This document shows positions 1 through 7,171 of a stretch of 21,186 bases of DNA, in pieces. Origin of the DNA: Lachnospiraceae bacterium UBA7179 (GTDB lineage: Bacteria > Bacillota > Clostridia > Lachnospirales > Lachnospiraceae); NCBI GenBank assembly GCA_002491195.1, contig DKVL01000076.1:44210-65395 (forward strand), in the 5' to 3' direction. Position numbers and translations under genes: made by a program. Positions within the stretch are counted from its first letter, which is position 1. Each line of letters starts with the position of its first letter. A model generated the notes under the pieces. The model worked only from the letters and a program-made list of their open reading frames with translations. It was not told the DNA's origin and did no database searches.

Positions 1-24
1 ATATCAGGAGTAATTTGTTAACAG
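1..24. repeat. Left terminal inverted repeat, 24 bp
   Basis: These 24 bases begin ATATCAGGAG and end GTTAACAG. They are the exact reverse complement of the last 24 bases of the window (21163-21186). Identity stops sharply after base 24. The last part contains a near-palindrome, TTGTTAACAG, centred on GTTAAC. It could be a transposon end, an inversion site or an assembly boundary; the window alone cannot decide. Confidence 0.9.
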
Positions 25-31
25 ATCCTTA

Positions 32-60
32 TTGCTGCAAATTGCGCGGAACTCTATAAT
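32..60 (+). promoter_or_regulatory. Candidate sigma-A promoter for the TerD-AIM24 pair
   Basis: TTGCTG at 32-37 and a perfect TATAAT at 55-60 are separated by 17 bases, an ideal sigma-A spacing. Transcription would start near 67, leaving a leader of about 110 bases before the ATG at 178. The promoter begins 8 bases inside the left terminal repeat and points inward, so it would travel with the segment if the segment inverts or moves. Confidence 0.6.
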
Positions 61-177
61 CAATAAAAAAGAGACTATTTCTATGACATTGACACAGAAA
101 AAAATCGCTGATTTGCTTTCCTAAACGCAGCGCAATTTGTACTATACAATTTATCATTTCCAAAACGGAGGAACATC

Positions 178-1167
178 ATGATCAATACAGCAGCAAAGTC
201 AACCGGTATCATGAACCGCGATTCGATCTTATCGATCAACCGATCGGAGCCGCAAAGTGTAAAAAATCAGAACAATATCATGACACTGATCAAAAATACT
301 GGCAGCCCTGGAACTGGCGGGCCACACAGCCAGACGCAACGGTCGCAATATGGACAATCGCAGAGTCAGGCGTCCCAGACGCAGAACAACTCTCCCCAAC
401 AGCCACAAAACAGGACGCAGCAATCTCCATTTGGACAGACACAGAACAGGACGCAGCAGTCTCCGCTTGGACAGACGCAGAACAGAACAGCTCCCCATAC
501 GCCGTCTGGGCAGGCGCAGAACAGGCCGCCCAGACAGCCCAACAACGTCCAGCCGGCACTGACTGCGGGACAGCAGAATACTGCGAGCACGCCCGGTATG
601 CCTGCCGCGAGACCTGTCCCGGCACTCTCAAACAAGGTACAGAAAGGACAGAAAACACTGCTCTCCACCTCTGCGCTGAGTGCTGTCAATGCCTGCTTTG
701 GCTGGAATGTAACGGATGCACGATGCGATGTCGATGTGTCCGCATTTCTGCTCGGCGCAGACGGAAAGGTCATCGGTGATTCCTGGTTCGTATTCTATGG
801 TCAGACACTCAGCCCCGATCAGAGCACAAAGTTTGTGGATGGCGGTACAGACCGCGAAATGATCCAGATCAACCTCACGCGGCTGAATCCGCAGGTCAAA
901 AAAATCGTCTTTGTCCTGACCATCAATGACGCACTGCAAAAAAGGCTTCATTTCGGTATGTTGAAAGATGCCTATGTACGGATCCTGGAGCCGTCCGGCA
1001 AGGAGCTTGTGAGCTTCCTGATGACGGAGTATTACAATAATGTAATCTCCATGATGATCGGCGAGCTCTATCTGCACAACGGCGCATGGAAATTCAATGC
1101 TGTCGGAAACGGCGTCGCAAGAGATCTCGCAGGGCTGTGCGAATTGTACGGCGTGCAGGTTATATAA
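178..1167 (+). CDS. Divergent TerD-domain protein with Q/N/P-rich N-terminal region
   Basis: This 329-residue protein has two parts. Residues 1-150 are low-complexity, rich in Q, N, S, T and P, and probably disordered. Residues 153-329 are a TerD domain, starting KVQKGQKTLL and ending with the family signature ELYLHNGAWKFNAVGNG (296-312). TerD proteins are cytoplasmic Ca2+-binding stress proteins. Here the acidic DVDVSAF strand (184-190) survives, but the usual GDNLTGxGDGDDE calcium loop is replaced by a short VDGGTDREM stretch (220-228). Calcium binding is therefore probably weakened or lost (inference). A GGAGG site lies 7 bases before the ATG. It is followed closely by the AIM24 gene and was probably transcribed with it. 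It is about 135 residues longer than the plain TerD proteins in this locus. The family call is secure; the role of the tail is unknown. Confidence 0.9.
   Translation: MINTAAKSTGIMNRDSILSINRSEPQSVKNQNNIMTLIKNTGSPGTGGPHSQTQRSQYGQSQSQASQTQNNSPQQPQNRTQQSPFGQTQNRTQQSPLGQTQNRTAPHTPSGQAQNRPPRQPNNVQPALTAGQQNTASTPGMPAARPVPALSNKVQKGQKTLLSTSALSAVNACFGWNVTDARCDVDVSAFLLGADGKVIGDSWFVFYGQTLSPDQSTKFVDGGTDREMIQINLTRLNPQVKKIVFVLTINDALQKRLHFGMLKDAYVRILEPSGKELVSFLMTEYYNNVISMMIGELYLHNGAWKFNAVGNGVARDLAGLCELYGVQVI
406..516 (+). repeat. Tandem coding repeat in the TerD tail, 36-bp unit
   Basis: Three tandem units encode QNRTQQSPFGQT (406-441), QNRTQQSPLGQT (442-477) and the drifted QNRTAPHTPSGQA (478-516), followed by another QNR. 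The first two units are nearly identical in DNA as well as protein, which fits recent slippage or unequal recombination. Unit number could vary between strains (inference). Confidence 0.75.
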
Positions 1168-1254
1168 TGGATATAAACCGACATTTTGCCTGGTACAAAG
1201 ATGGTATCACCCGAAGTACAGGCCATTATAGAATATATAAAGGAGTATTTATCG

Positions 1255-1986
1255 ATGTTGACATTTGAAGTGATTAACGAATTAACCCTGAAAGTAACCT
1301 GCCGCGGCAGTGATGTGCTATTCACCAAAGCGGGCTCTTTCATCTGCGGCGAGAACGGCGGACAGAAAAATTACAAGTTCGAAAAGCTGCTGCTCGGCCC
1401 GCAGCAAAACGCAGGTCAGGCACTGCTTGGCTCGCTCATACGGCGCGTGACGGGTGAAAACCTTCCCCTTATGAAAGTCATGATGAACGGGGACAGTGTT
1501 ACATACTATGCAAACCATGCCCAGCATGTAGTCGTGTATCAGCTCCAGCCGGGCGAAGTCCTCTCGATCGAATCCGAAAACATTCTGGCATTCACCCCGG
1601 ACTGCAAGTACGACGTGCGCTTTATCGGCTGTGGCATCATCTCCCAGAAAGGGCTTGCCACCTCAACCCTGACAGGAGAAGGCCCCAATGCGTATGTTGC
1701 TATCCTGATCGACGGAAACCCGATCGTGCTGAGCAATATCCAGACACGCTCCACGCTCGCTGTCGATCCTGATGCCGTCGTGTGTTGGATGGGAAACGGC
1801 CACTGCGATCCCGATGTCAAGATGGACGTAAACTGGAAAACCTTTATCGGCCAGGCATCAGGCGAATCCTACAGCTTTGAGTGGAGCACACACCAGCCCG
1901 TGACAGTCATCATTCAGCCCAATGAGCGTGAGAGTGGCGTTAGTCTTGGCATGGACGGCGGGCGTCTCGGACACCGGCCGAATTAG
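1255..1986 (+). CDS. AIM24 (DUF124) family protein
   Basis: The 243-residue product matches the AIM24/DUF124 family, a beta-rich fold. Recognisable parts are KAGSFICGENG near the N-terminus, GSLIRRVTGENLPLMKV, the hydrophobic VVVYQLQPGEVLSIES strand and GEGPNAYVAILIDG-type glycine turns. Bacterial AIM24 proteins have no defined activity; the yeast namesake is mitochondrial. I chose ATG 1255 because AAGGAG at 1240-1245 is 9 bases upstream. An in-frame ATG at 1186 has no ribosome site and would add 23 residues unlike the family. It lies 87 bases after the divergent TerD gene on the same strand, so the two are probably one operon. No signal peptide or membrane segment is evident, so it is probably cytoplasmic. 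Confidence 0.85.
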   Translation: MLTFEVINELTLKVTCRGSDVLFTKAGSFICGENGGQKNYKFEKLLLGPQQNAGQALLGSLIRRVTGENLPLMKVMMNGDSVTYYANHAQHVVVYQLQPGEVLSIESENILAFTPDCKYDVRFIGCGIISQKGLATSTLTGEGPNAYVAILIDGNPIVLSNIQTRSTLAVDPDAVVCWMGNGHCDPDVKMDVNWKTFIGQASGESYSFEWSTHQPVTVIIQPNERESGVSLGMDGGRLGHRPN

Positions 1987-1995
1987 ACAATCAAT

Positions 1996-2015
1996 CAGGG
2001 GATTTCAATCCCCTG
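1996..2015. terminator. Hairpin at the convergent AIM24/HAD junction
   Basis: CAGGGGAT and ATCCCCTG pair perfectly around the loop TTCA. The hairpin begins 10 bases after the AIM24 stop and covers the stop codon of the leftward HAD gene (2005-2007). Its position suits a two-way terminator, but neither side has a clear U-tract, so the terminator call is only moderate. Confidence 0.45.
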
Positions 2016-2775
2016 TACTAATACCACAAACCGTTTCAAGCAAAGCCTCTGCGAACAATTTTTCCATTGAAGGGCACTGAACTTTTTCCGAAAAAGGATG
2101 TCTCTGCATCAGTTCTGGTGCTGCGATTCCCCTGTCAGCCGCCTCCAACATTGGAATATCAAATTCACTGTCGCCCGCTGCGATTACATAATCCGCCTTG
2201 ACGTATCTTCGAAACCGCTCGACTGCATTTGCCTTATCCAACGTCCTGGGTACAACATACACCTTCACACCGTTATGGAATACATCCACCATATCCCCGT
2301 TTAAAATTTTCCGCAGTTCTTCTACGACTGCTTCCGGTTCCTCACATTTTGTAAATACAAACAGTTCCCTAATAAAACGCAGCTCAAAATTTCTTCTTGT
2401 ATCACTCTCCAAAAATTTCAGCGCTTTCTCTAATTCCGATTTACTGTCCCTGATTCGCTCCAATGAATCGTGATACCATTCCGCATCCTCTTTACCATTG
2501 ACCAGCAGCACTCCGCCATTACAGACAAGCGCATACTCCGGATCTCCTACACCCAGGTCAATCCGCTGATACTGCTCTATCGTCCTGGTCGTTGTGGGCA
2601 CAATCAATATCTGACTTTTCTGTTCAGAAAGTCTCTGTAAAAGCTGGTAAGTCTCCTGCGTGATAAAGGAGATCTCTCTCCCCTGATAAACCTCGACACA
2701 GCGCTTCTGCTCCCCGATATCATGCTTATACGAATAAATCAATGTATTATCCAGATCCGTATGAAATACAATCAT
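2005..2775 (-). CDS. HAD-superfamily phosphatase (Cof/IIB type)
   Basis: This 256-residue HAD hydrolase shows all the catalytic motifs. DLDNT at 7-11 supplies the nucleophile D7 and acid/base D9. PTTTRT (60-65) is motif II. K181 is in motif III. GDSEFD (201-206) holds the Mg2+-binding acids. The cap of roughly 110 residues between motifs II and III is type IIB, as in sugar or nucleotide phosphate phosphatases; the substrate cannot be read from sequence. HAD phosphatases belong to the predicted Ter biosynthetic module, so it may serve that pathway (inference). I chose the ATG at 2775 because GGAGG lies 5 bases upstream. An in-frame ATG four codons earlier has its nearest ribosome site about 20 bases away. 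It is convergent with AIM24. Confidence 0.87.
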   Translation of the reverse strand: MIVFHTDLDNTLIYSYKHDIGEQKRCVEVYQGREISFITQETYQLLQRLSEQKSQILIVPTTTRTIEQYQRIDLGVGDPEYALVCNGGVLLVNGKEDAEWYHDSLERIRDSKSELEKALKFLESDTRRNFELRFIRELFVFTKCEEPEAVVEELRKILNGDMVDVFHNGVKVYVVPRTLDKANAVERFRRYVKADYVIAAGDSEFDIPMLEAADRGIAAPELMQRHPFSEKVQCPSMEKLFAEALLETVCGISTGD

Positions 2776-2860
2776 CACTGCCTCCATACCAAAATTTTTA
2801 TATCTCTCCTATCACGCTAATCCCTGATTAAAACACTTTTCTACTAGCAGATATACCTTA

Positions 2861-3064
2861 TTACACTCTTTTCATAGCCAGGATTTCATCAATGGAATAA
2901 TCTGGTTCTTTATACTTTTCCTTTGTATAATCTCCCTGACCTCCATTGTCATACTCCTCAAGATACCTTGCCATACCAACAGGCCCCAACGCTTTTGTCA
3001 AAGCTTCCGTACCTAACCTTCTGATTTCACTAACCTTTACTATTTTCATTGTCTGTTTCATCAT
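2861..3064 (-). CDS. Small protein paired with PIN toxin, possible antitoxin
   Basis: This is a 67-residue soluble protein. It begins MMKQTMKIVKVSEIRRLG and contains ALTKALGPVGMARYLEEYD, then the hydrophilic stretch GDYTKEKY and a C-terminal DEILAMKR. I recall similar short proteins (KVSEI...LGxxxxxRFxxxYDxGxGDYTKER) beside PIN-domain genes, but they have no well-established activity. The gene overlaps the 3' end of the PIN gene by 35 bases in another frame, so translation is probably coupled. GGAGG lies 9 bases before the chosen ATG (3064). A TTG two codons upstream and an ATG five codons downstream (3049) are alternatives. The order is toxin first, the reverse of most vapBC pairs. Confidence 0.65.
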   Translation of the reverse strand: MMKQTMKIVKVSEIRRLGTEALTKALGPVGMARYLEEYDNGGQGDYTKEKYKEPDYSIDEILAMKRV

Positions 3065-3503
3065 ATCCAAACACCTCCATTACAAATTCAACCGGATTCT
3101 TAACTTCTACTTTTACATCTATTTTACGGCATCCTTTCAAAAATTTAACGTCCGTCGTCAGCAAAACATCCGCGCTCATTTCCGCACTCGTCAAATGCAG
3201 ACAGTCAAAATTTCTGATATTAGATATTTGGCCTATCTGCACTGCCCTTTCCTTCACCTCGGGATCTGCCTTCACAGAGCCAGAAATGAGTGCGTGATAA
3301 ACCCCTTCAACATCGTTCCTCTTTACATCATTCTTAATCTTTGACATTTCTATTTCCAATATGTCTGAACCGACAATTTCCAGTTCATTTTCGAACGCTT
3401 TCTGCATCACTATCAGAACCGCTTCCCTTTCTAAATAATTTTTTATATTTGACCTGTCGTCAAATAAGCGGTTGTAACAGCAATTGTCAAAATATACTTT
3501 CAA
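3030..3503 (-). CDS. PIN-domain protein (VapC-like toxin candidate)
   Basis: The 157-residue product is a PIN-fold ribonuclease-like protein. Acidic residues expected at the Mg2+ site are visible: D6 in VYFDNC, E50/E52 in DILEIE, D100 in DCLHL and D118 in LLTTD. The start is unusual. An ATG at 3512 sits immediately after AGGAG, too close for normal initiation. A TTG three codons later (3503) has that same site about 9 bases upstream and gives MKVYFDNCCYNR, the usual beginning of this family. It overlaps the small gene at 2861-3064, and together they look like a toxin-antitoxin pair (inference). A promoter and a perfect hairpin lie just upstream. The PIN call is strong; RNase activity and toxicity are untested. 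Confidence 0.78.
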   Translation of the reverse strand: MKVYFDNCCYNRLFDDRSNIKNYLEREAVLIVMQKAFENELEIVGSDILEIEMSKIKNDVKRNDVEGVYHALISGSVKADPEVKERAVQIGQISNIRNFDCLHLTSAEMSADVLLTTDVKFLKGCRKIDVKVEVKNPVEFVMEVFGYDETDNENSKG

Positions 3504-3558
3504 AAAATTCATCTCCTATCATGAAACTCCCTCGTACAATGAAAAGTATGCGTATACA

Positions 3559-3594
3559 GATAAAGCAAAGTGAACAATCTCACTTTGCTTTATC
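3559..3594. promoter_or_regulatory. 15-bp perfect inverted repeat upstream of the PIN gene
   Basis: GATAAAGCAAAGTGA (3559-3573) and its exact complement (3580-3594) flank a 6-base loop. It lies about where transcription from the 3602-3630 promoter would begin, so it is either a leader hairpin of the PIN transcript or an operator. Neither strand has a U-tract after the stem, so it is not a standard intrinsic terminator. It might still end the Ca2+ ATPase transcript, whose stop is about 100 bases upstream. Confidence 0.65.
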
Positions 3595-3601
3595 AAAAAC
3601 A

Positions 3602-3630
3602 ACATTATCTCACAAGAATAAATTTGTCAA
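3602..3630 (-). promoter_or_regulatory. Candidate promoter for the PIN/partner pair
   Basis: On the minus strand a perfect TTGACA (3625-3630) is followed after 17 bases by TAATGT (3602-3607), or after 15 bases by GATAAT (3604-3609), the latter preceded by an extended TG. The -10 choice is unclear, but the consensus -35 and the position, between the ATPase stop and the PIN gene, support a promoter. Confidence 0.5.
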
Positions 3631-3695
3631 GAAATTCCTGTGTATTGTCAGCTGCTTTGGTATCTGTGCCATGATCGTTTTCCTCACAAATTCCT

Positions 3696-6356
3696 CTACT
3701 TCTTATTGACGATCACCTTCCGCACCAGGTCAACCGGAATCACGGTAATTGAAAGCAGTATCACTGCTACCCATCCAGCAATGCCAAACGGATGGCAGCT
3801 AAACATATTTCCAATCCAGGTAAACACTGGTACTGGTATCAAGGCCGCATTGACGATCACAAACTGTACGAAAATAATCAGGAAAAATACCTTCAAAAAT
3901 CCCGTATTCTGATCCAGTCCCTTAAAGATACCAAACCCATCATCCCTGACATTAAAACCGTTGCACAGTGCACTCACGATAAACAGAACAAAATAACCTG
4001 TCAGATGCTCCTCTTCATTCTTGAACAAATTAACAAAGAACGGCGCTTTCAGATAGACAAAGCCAACAATTGTAAGCCATGCCGCCATCGTTAAAATCTG
4101 CGCCATCATCGGCTTGCTCACGATGCTCTCATCCCTGCGCCTTGGCTTTTCATGCATATACTTCTCCAGCGCCGGCTCATTGCCAAGCATGATCGCACCG
4201 AGACTATCCATAACAAGGTTTACAAACAGCAAATGTGTTACCTTTAGCGGCTCGTCCACTCCAAAGAACGGAGCAATCGCACTTACAATAACCGCAGTCA
4301 CATTGATCACCAGCTGGAACTTGCAGAACTTCAAAATATTGTGATAAATCGTTCGCCCATAGAGAATCGCATCCTTGATCGATTTAAAATTGTCATCAAG
4401 AATAACAATCTTACCTGCCTCCTTGGCCGCCTCTGTACCGCTGCCCATCGCAAAACCGACATCGGCACGTTTCAGCGCAGGAGAATCGTTTACACCGTCA
4501 CCAGTCATACCAACAACCAGGTTCATCTCCTGACAGAGCCTTACCATACGGGATTTATCCGTAGGAAGCGCTCTTGCGATCACCCTGATCTTCGGTATGA
4601 TCTTCTTTACTTCCTCATCTGACATCTCATTTAACTGTGCAGACGAGAGCGCCATCTCATCATTCGTCTTTAACAGACCTGCATCTTTCGCAATCGCCAC
4701 AGCTGTCTCCAGCCTGTCGCCTGTGATCATAACAACCTGAATGCCCGCGTCCTGAACCTCTTTGATCGCATCTCTGGCCTCAGGTCTCACATCGTCCCTG
4801 ATTCCTACCAGACCGATAATGACGATATCGTCATTGATCTTGCTCTCCACAAGCGGACTCTCAGAATAGCCAAACGCAAGCACACGCATTGCCTTGGCCG
4901 CAAGCTCGTCAATCTTTCTGTCCAGCACAGCCTTGTCCATATCCCTGACATTGCCGTCCGCGTCCAGATACTTTGTCGCTGCCGCAAGAAGCCGCTCCGG
5001 TGCACCTTTATAAAAAGTCTTACCGACATTGTCGATCCTTGCCTGGCTGAATTTGTTTGTCGAGTTAAAGCCCTGCTGCGCAGAGATCACATACTCGGTA
5101 TTTGCTGTGAGCGCCCGGAAAGTATCCTCGCCAATAAACTTCATCAACGCCTGGTCTGTGGCATTACCACCGATGACTTTATGAGAAGCATCAAACATGG
5201 ACTGCGTATTCTTACCGATCGCAAGATCAACCAGCCCTTTGACCTTGCTGTGTTTGCTCAACTGCGGAATGTCAATCGAATTTCCGTCTGCGCAGAAGAA
5301 ATCAACCACTTCGAGCGAACCCTTTGTGATTGTACCTGTCTTATCACTGAAAAGAATATTTAATGAACCAGCTGTCTCAATACCTTCCGCCTTTCTGACA
5401 AGTACGTTGTGGTCAAGCATCTTGCTCGTATTCTGCATCAGCACAAGGGAGATCATAAGCGGAAGTCCCTCTGGCACCGCACATACAACAATCACTACCG
5501 CAAGAGAAACTGCGTCAATCACGTTCTTGATAATATCTGGTATCGGCTGTGCAAAATACCCTGCAAAACCACCATCAAATACAAGAATCGCATGTGCCAG
5601 ATAAAACAAGGCAATAACAATCGCACCGATATATCCAAAAGTCGAAATCTGTTTTGCCAATTTTGCAAGCTTTACTTTCAGCGGCGAATCCGGCTCGTCC
5701 TCCTGCATCTCCTCGGCCATCTTACCCATCATCGTCTTCAAGCCGACTTTTCTGACATCGAGGATACCCTCTCCGTCAAAGATCACTGCACCGCGGAACA
5801 GGGAATACTTGTCCACAAACGTGTCACCTGTAATGTCATCTGCAAGCTGTACACTTGGATCTGCAGCTGTCTTCTTGCACTCCTCCGCCTCTCCGTTCAG
5901 TGCGGAGTTGTCAACTTTGAGCGCCCCGTCAATCAGGATACCATCAGCCGGAACTTTATCGCCCGACTGAAGCAGGATCTTGTCGCCAACCACGACATCG
6001 TCAACCTCAATCACCGTGACGACACCGTTTCTGTACACCTTACACTTGTCCTTCTCGGTACTGTCCTTCAGCTCGCGATATTTGGTATCGCTCGCCACGC
6101 CGGTCTTTGCTGACACAACTGCCACCACCAGCACCGCCACGATCGTTCCCAAAGGTTCATACGGCTCTGCGTAGCCGAAGAAGAACATCACGATCATCAG
6201 CGCTGCGATCGCCAGAAGGATTTTGATCATCGGATCCCCAAAGGTCTCCTTAAACTCCTCCCAAAAGGTGGTAGGCTCCGAGTCAGGAATCGCATTCGAA
6301 CCATATTTCTCGCGCGACTGCTCGACCTCTTTGTCACTAAGTCCATTAAATTTCAT
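3696..6356 (-). CDS. PMCA-type Ca2+-translocating P-type ATPase
   Basis: This 886-residue P-type ATPase should export Ca2+ from the cytoplasm using ATP. DKTGT (338-342) carries the phosphorylated D338, KGAPE (450-454) is in the nucleotide domain, and TGDGVND (618-624) is the hinge motif. PEGLP (295-299) in M4, N685 in M5 and N713/D717 in M6 match the calcium site of PMCA-type pumps. A688 replaces the M5 glutamate of SERCA, which fits one Ca2+ per cycle. In the actuator domain the usual TGES reads NGEA (154-157), keeping only G and E. It is the last gene of the leftward ter operon, 19 bases after a TerD gene. A calcium pump is logical beside Ca2+-binding TerD proteins, but the link is inference. 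The length is typical. Confidence 0.93.
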   Translation of the reverse strand: MKFNGLSDKEVEQSREKYGSNAIPDSEPTTFWEEFKETFGDPMIKILLAIAALMIVMFFFGYAEPYEPLGTIVAVLVVAVVSAKTGVASDTKYRELKDSTEKDKCKVYRNGVVTVIEVDDVVVGDKILLQSGDKVPADGILIDGALKVDNSALNGEAEECKKTAADPSVQLADDITGDTFVDKYSLFRGAVIFDGEGILDVRKVGLKTMMGKMAEEMQEDEPDSPLKVKLAKLAKQISTFGYIGAIVIALFYLAHAILVFDGGFAGYFAQPIPDIIKNVIDAVSLAVVIVVCAVPEGLPLMISLVLMQNTSKMLDHNVLVRKAEGIETAGSLNILFSDKTGTITKGSLEVVDFFCADGNSIDIPQLSKHSKVKGLVDLAIGKNTQSMFDASHKVIGGNATDQALMKFIGEDTFRALTANTEYVISAQQGFNSTNKFSQARIDNVGKTFYKGAPERLLAAATKYLDADGNVRDMDKAVLDRKIDELAAKAMRVLAFGYSESPLVESKINDDIVIIGLVGIRDDVRPEARDAIKEVQDAGIQVVMITGDRLETAVAIAKDAGLLKTNDEMALSSAQLNEMSDEEVKKIIPKIRVIARALPTDKSRMVRLCQEMNLVVGMTGDGVNDSPALKRADVGFAMGSGTEAAKEAGKIVILDDNFKSIKDAILYGRTIYHNILKFCKFQLVINVTAVIVSAIAPFFGVDEPLKVTHLLFVNLVMDSLGAIMLGNEPALEKYMHEKPRRRDESIVSKPMMAQILTMAAWLTIVGFVYLKAPFFVNLFKNEEEHLTGYFVLFIVSALCNGFNVRDDGFGIFKGLDQNTGFLKVFFLIIFVQFVIVNAALIPVPVFTWIGNMFSCHPFGIAGWVAVILLSITVIPVDLVRKVIVNKK

Positions 6357-6375
6357 TTTTCATTTTCTCCTCATT

Positions 6376-6966
6376 TTAGATAAATCTATTGACAAGCTCT
6401 CCAAGCCCCGGATCAGTAGTCGCCTGACCTACGGCATTGAATTTCCACTCGCCGTTATGTCTGTAGATCTCGCCAAAAATCATTGCTGTCATATTCGAAT
6501 AATCTTCCGATAAGTTGTATTTACACAGCTCTGTATTATTTCTGGCATCCACGATACGGATAAAAGCATTCTGAATCATTCCGAAATGCTGCTTTCTCTG
6601 AACAGCCTGATAAATGTTTACAACAACGACAATCTTGTCATACTGCTGTGGAACTGCTGCGAGATCAACAATAATCTGCTCGTCATCCCCATCGCCTGCT
6701 CCTGTCAGGTTATCGCCCATATGCTGTACTGTACCGGATTTATGCTTGAGATTGTTAAAATAAATCACATCGTCATTCGCGCAGAGTTTTCCATTCATTA
6801 ACATAATTGCGGATGCATCACAGTCAATCGGCTGTGGCTTTGGGGCAAATAATTTCTTTTTTTCCGGCTTTGCCTCATCCCATCCAAGTCCTACGATCAC
6901 CTTGGAAAGACCTGCATTATCCTTAGATAAACTGACTTTCTGACCTTTTTGTAAGCTAACTGACAT
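6376..6966 (-). CDS. TerD-family protein with insert before the first acidic motif
   Basis: This 196-residue protein is one TerD domain: MSVSLQKGQKVSLSK at the N-terminus, IVGLGWD (24-30), DCDAS (48-52), the complete calcium loop GDNLTGAGDGDDE (84-96), FGMIQNAFIRI (128-138) and GEWKFNAVGQ (172-181). Between GWD and DCDAS it carries a basic, proline-containing insert (about 32-47, EKKKLFAPKPQP) where the sister proteins read VNAFDTGGDF. This makes it the most divergent of the three leftward TerD proteins. The C-terminus is also shortened, lacking GGLAALC. An AGGAG site lies about 5 bases before the ATG. The Ca2+ ATPase follows within 20 bases, so the two are surely co-transcribed. Confidence 0.92.
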   Translation of the reverse strand: MSVSLQKGQKVSLSKDNAGLSKVIVGLGWDEAKPEKKKLFAPKPQPIDCDASAIMLMNGKLCANDDVIYFNNLKHKSGTVQHMGDNLTGAGDGDDEQIIVDLAAVPQQYDKIVVVVNIYQAVQRKQHFGMIQNAFIRIVDARNNTELCKYNLSEDYSNMTAMIFGEIYRHNGEWKFNAVGQATTDPGLGELVNRFI

Positions 6967-6998
6967 CTTTTCTCCTATCCTTTCTATCTTACTTATTA

Positions 6999-7139
6999 TT
7001 ATTCTTTTGCCATCGCTATCTTATCCAACAACTCAACAATTTCTTCCTTCGTATATTCGTTCTTTTCTCCGGTCGTAAACATTAAGCGCAATTGGTATAA
7101 CGTCGCCATTTTGGTATTCTGCCTGTCTTTGTCTGTCAT
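6999..7139 (-). CDS. Small 46-residue protein between two terD genes
   Basis: This short frame starts ATG at 7139 and stops TAA at 6999-7001. The product begins MTDKDRQNTKMATLYQ, then LRLMFTTGEKNEYTKEE and ends IVELLDKIAMAKE. It is charged, mostly helical by eye, with no membrane segment. A GGGAG site lies about 14 bases before the ATG, somewhat far; in-frame ATGs at codons 11 and 20 are less well placed. It sits 32 bases after one TerD stop and 32 bases before the next TerD start, all leftward, so it would be translated from the ter mRNA. I recognise no family. The ordinary codon use and clean fit between genes argue for a real gene, but conservation is unchecked. Confidence 0.55.
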   Translation of the reverse strand: MTDKDRQNTKMATLYQLRLMFTTGEKNEYTKEEIVELLDKIAMAKE

Positions 7140-7171
7140 AAGCTGGATGAATCTCCCTTCTTATCACTTAT

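Noticed and set aside
89..94. A perfect TTGACA in front of the divergent TerD gene.
   Set aside because: No acceptable -10 lies 15-19 bases downstream; the TTGCTG/TATAAT pair at 32-60 is far better.
83..124. A 13-codon frame (MTLTQKKIADLLS) in the leader of the divergent TerD gene, possible leader peptide.
   Set aside because: Only a weak ribosome site precedes it, and the frame is too short to distinguish from chance. It could equally be a remnant of a helix-turn-helix gene.
229..773. Leftward open frames opposite the Q-rich TerD tail.
   Set aside because: Their repeats mirror the coding repeat on the plus strand, and the plus-strand frame has the ribosome site, promoter and TerD domain.
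3611..3673. A 20-residue frame (MAQIPKQLTIHRNFLTNLFL) just after the Ca2+ ATPase, with GAGG 9 bases upstream.
   Set aside because: It overlaps the candidate PIN promoter, is very short, and shows no family likeness I can defend.
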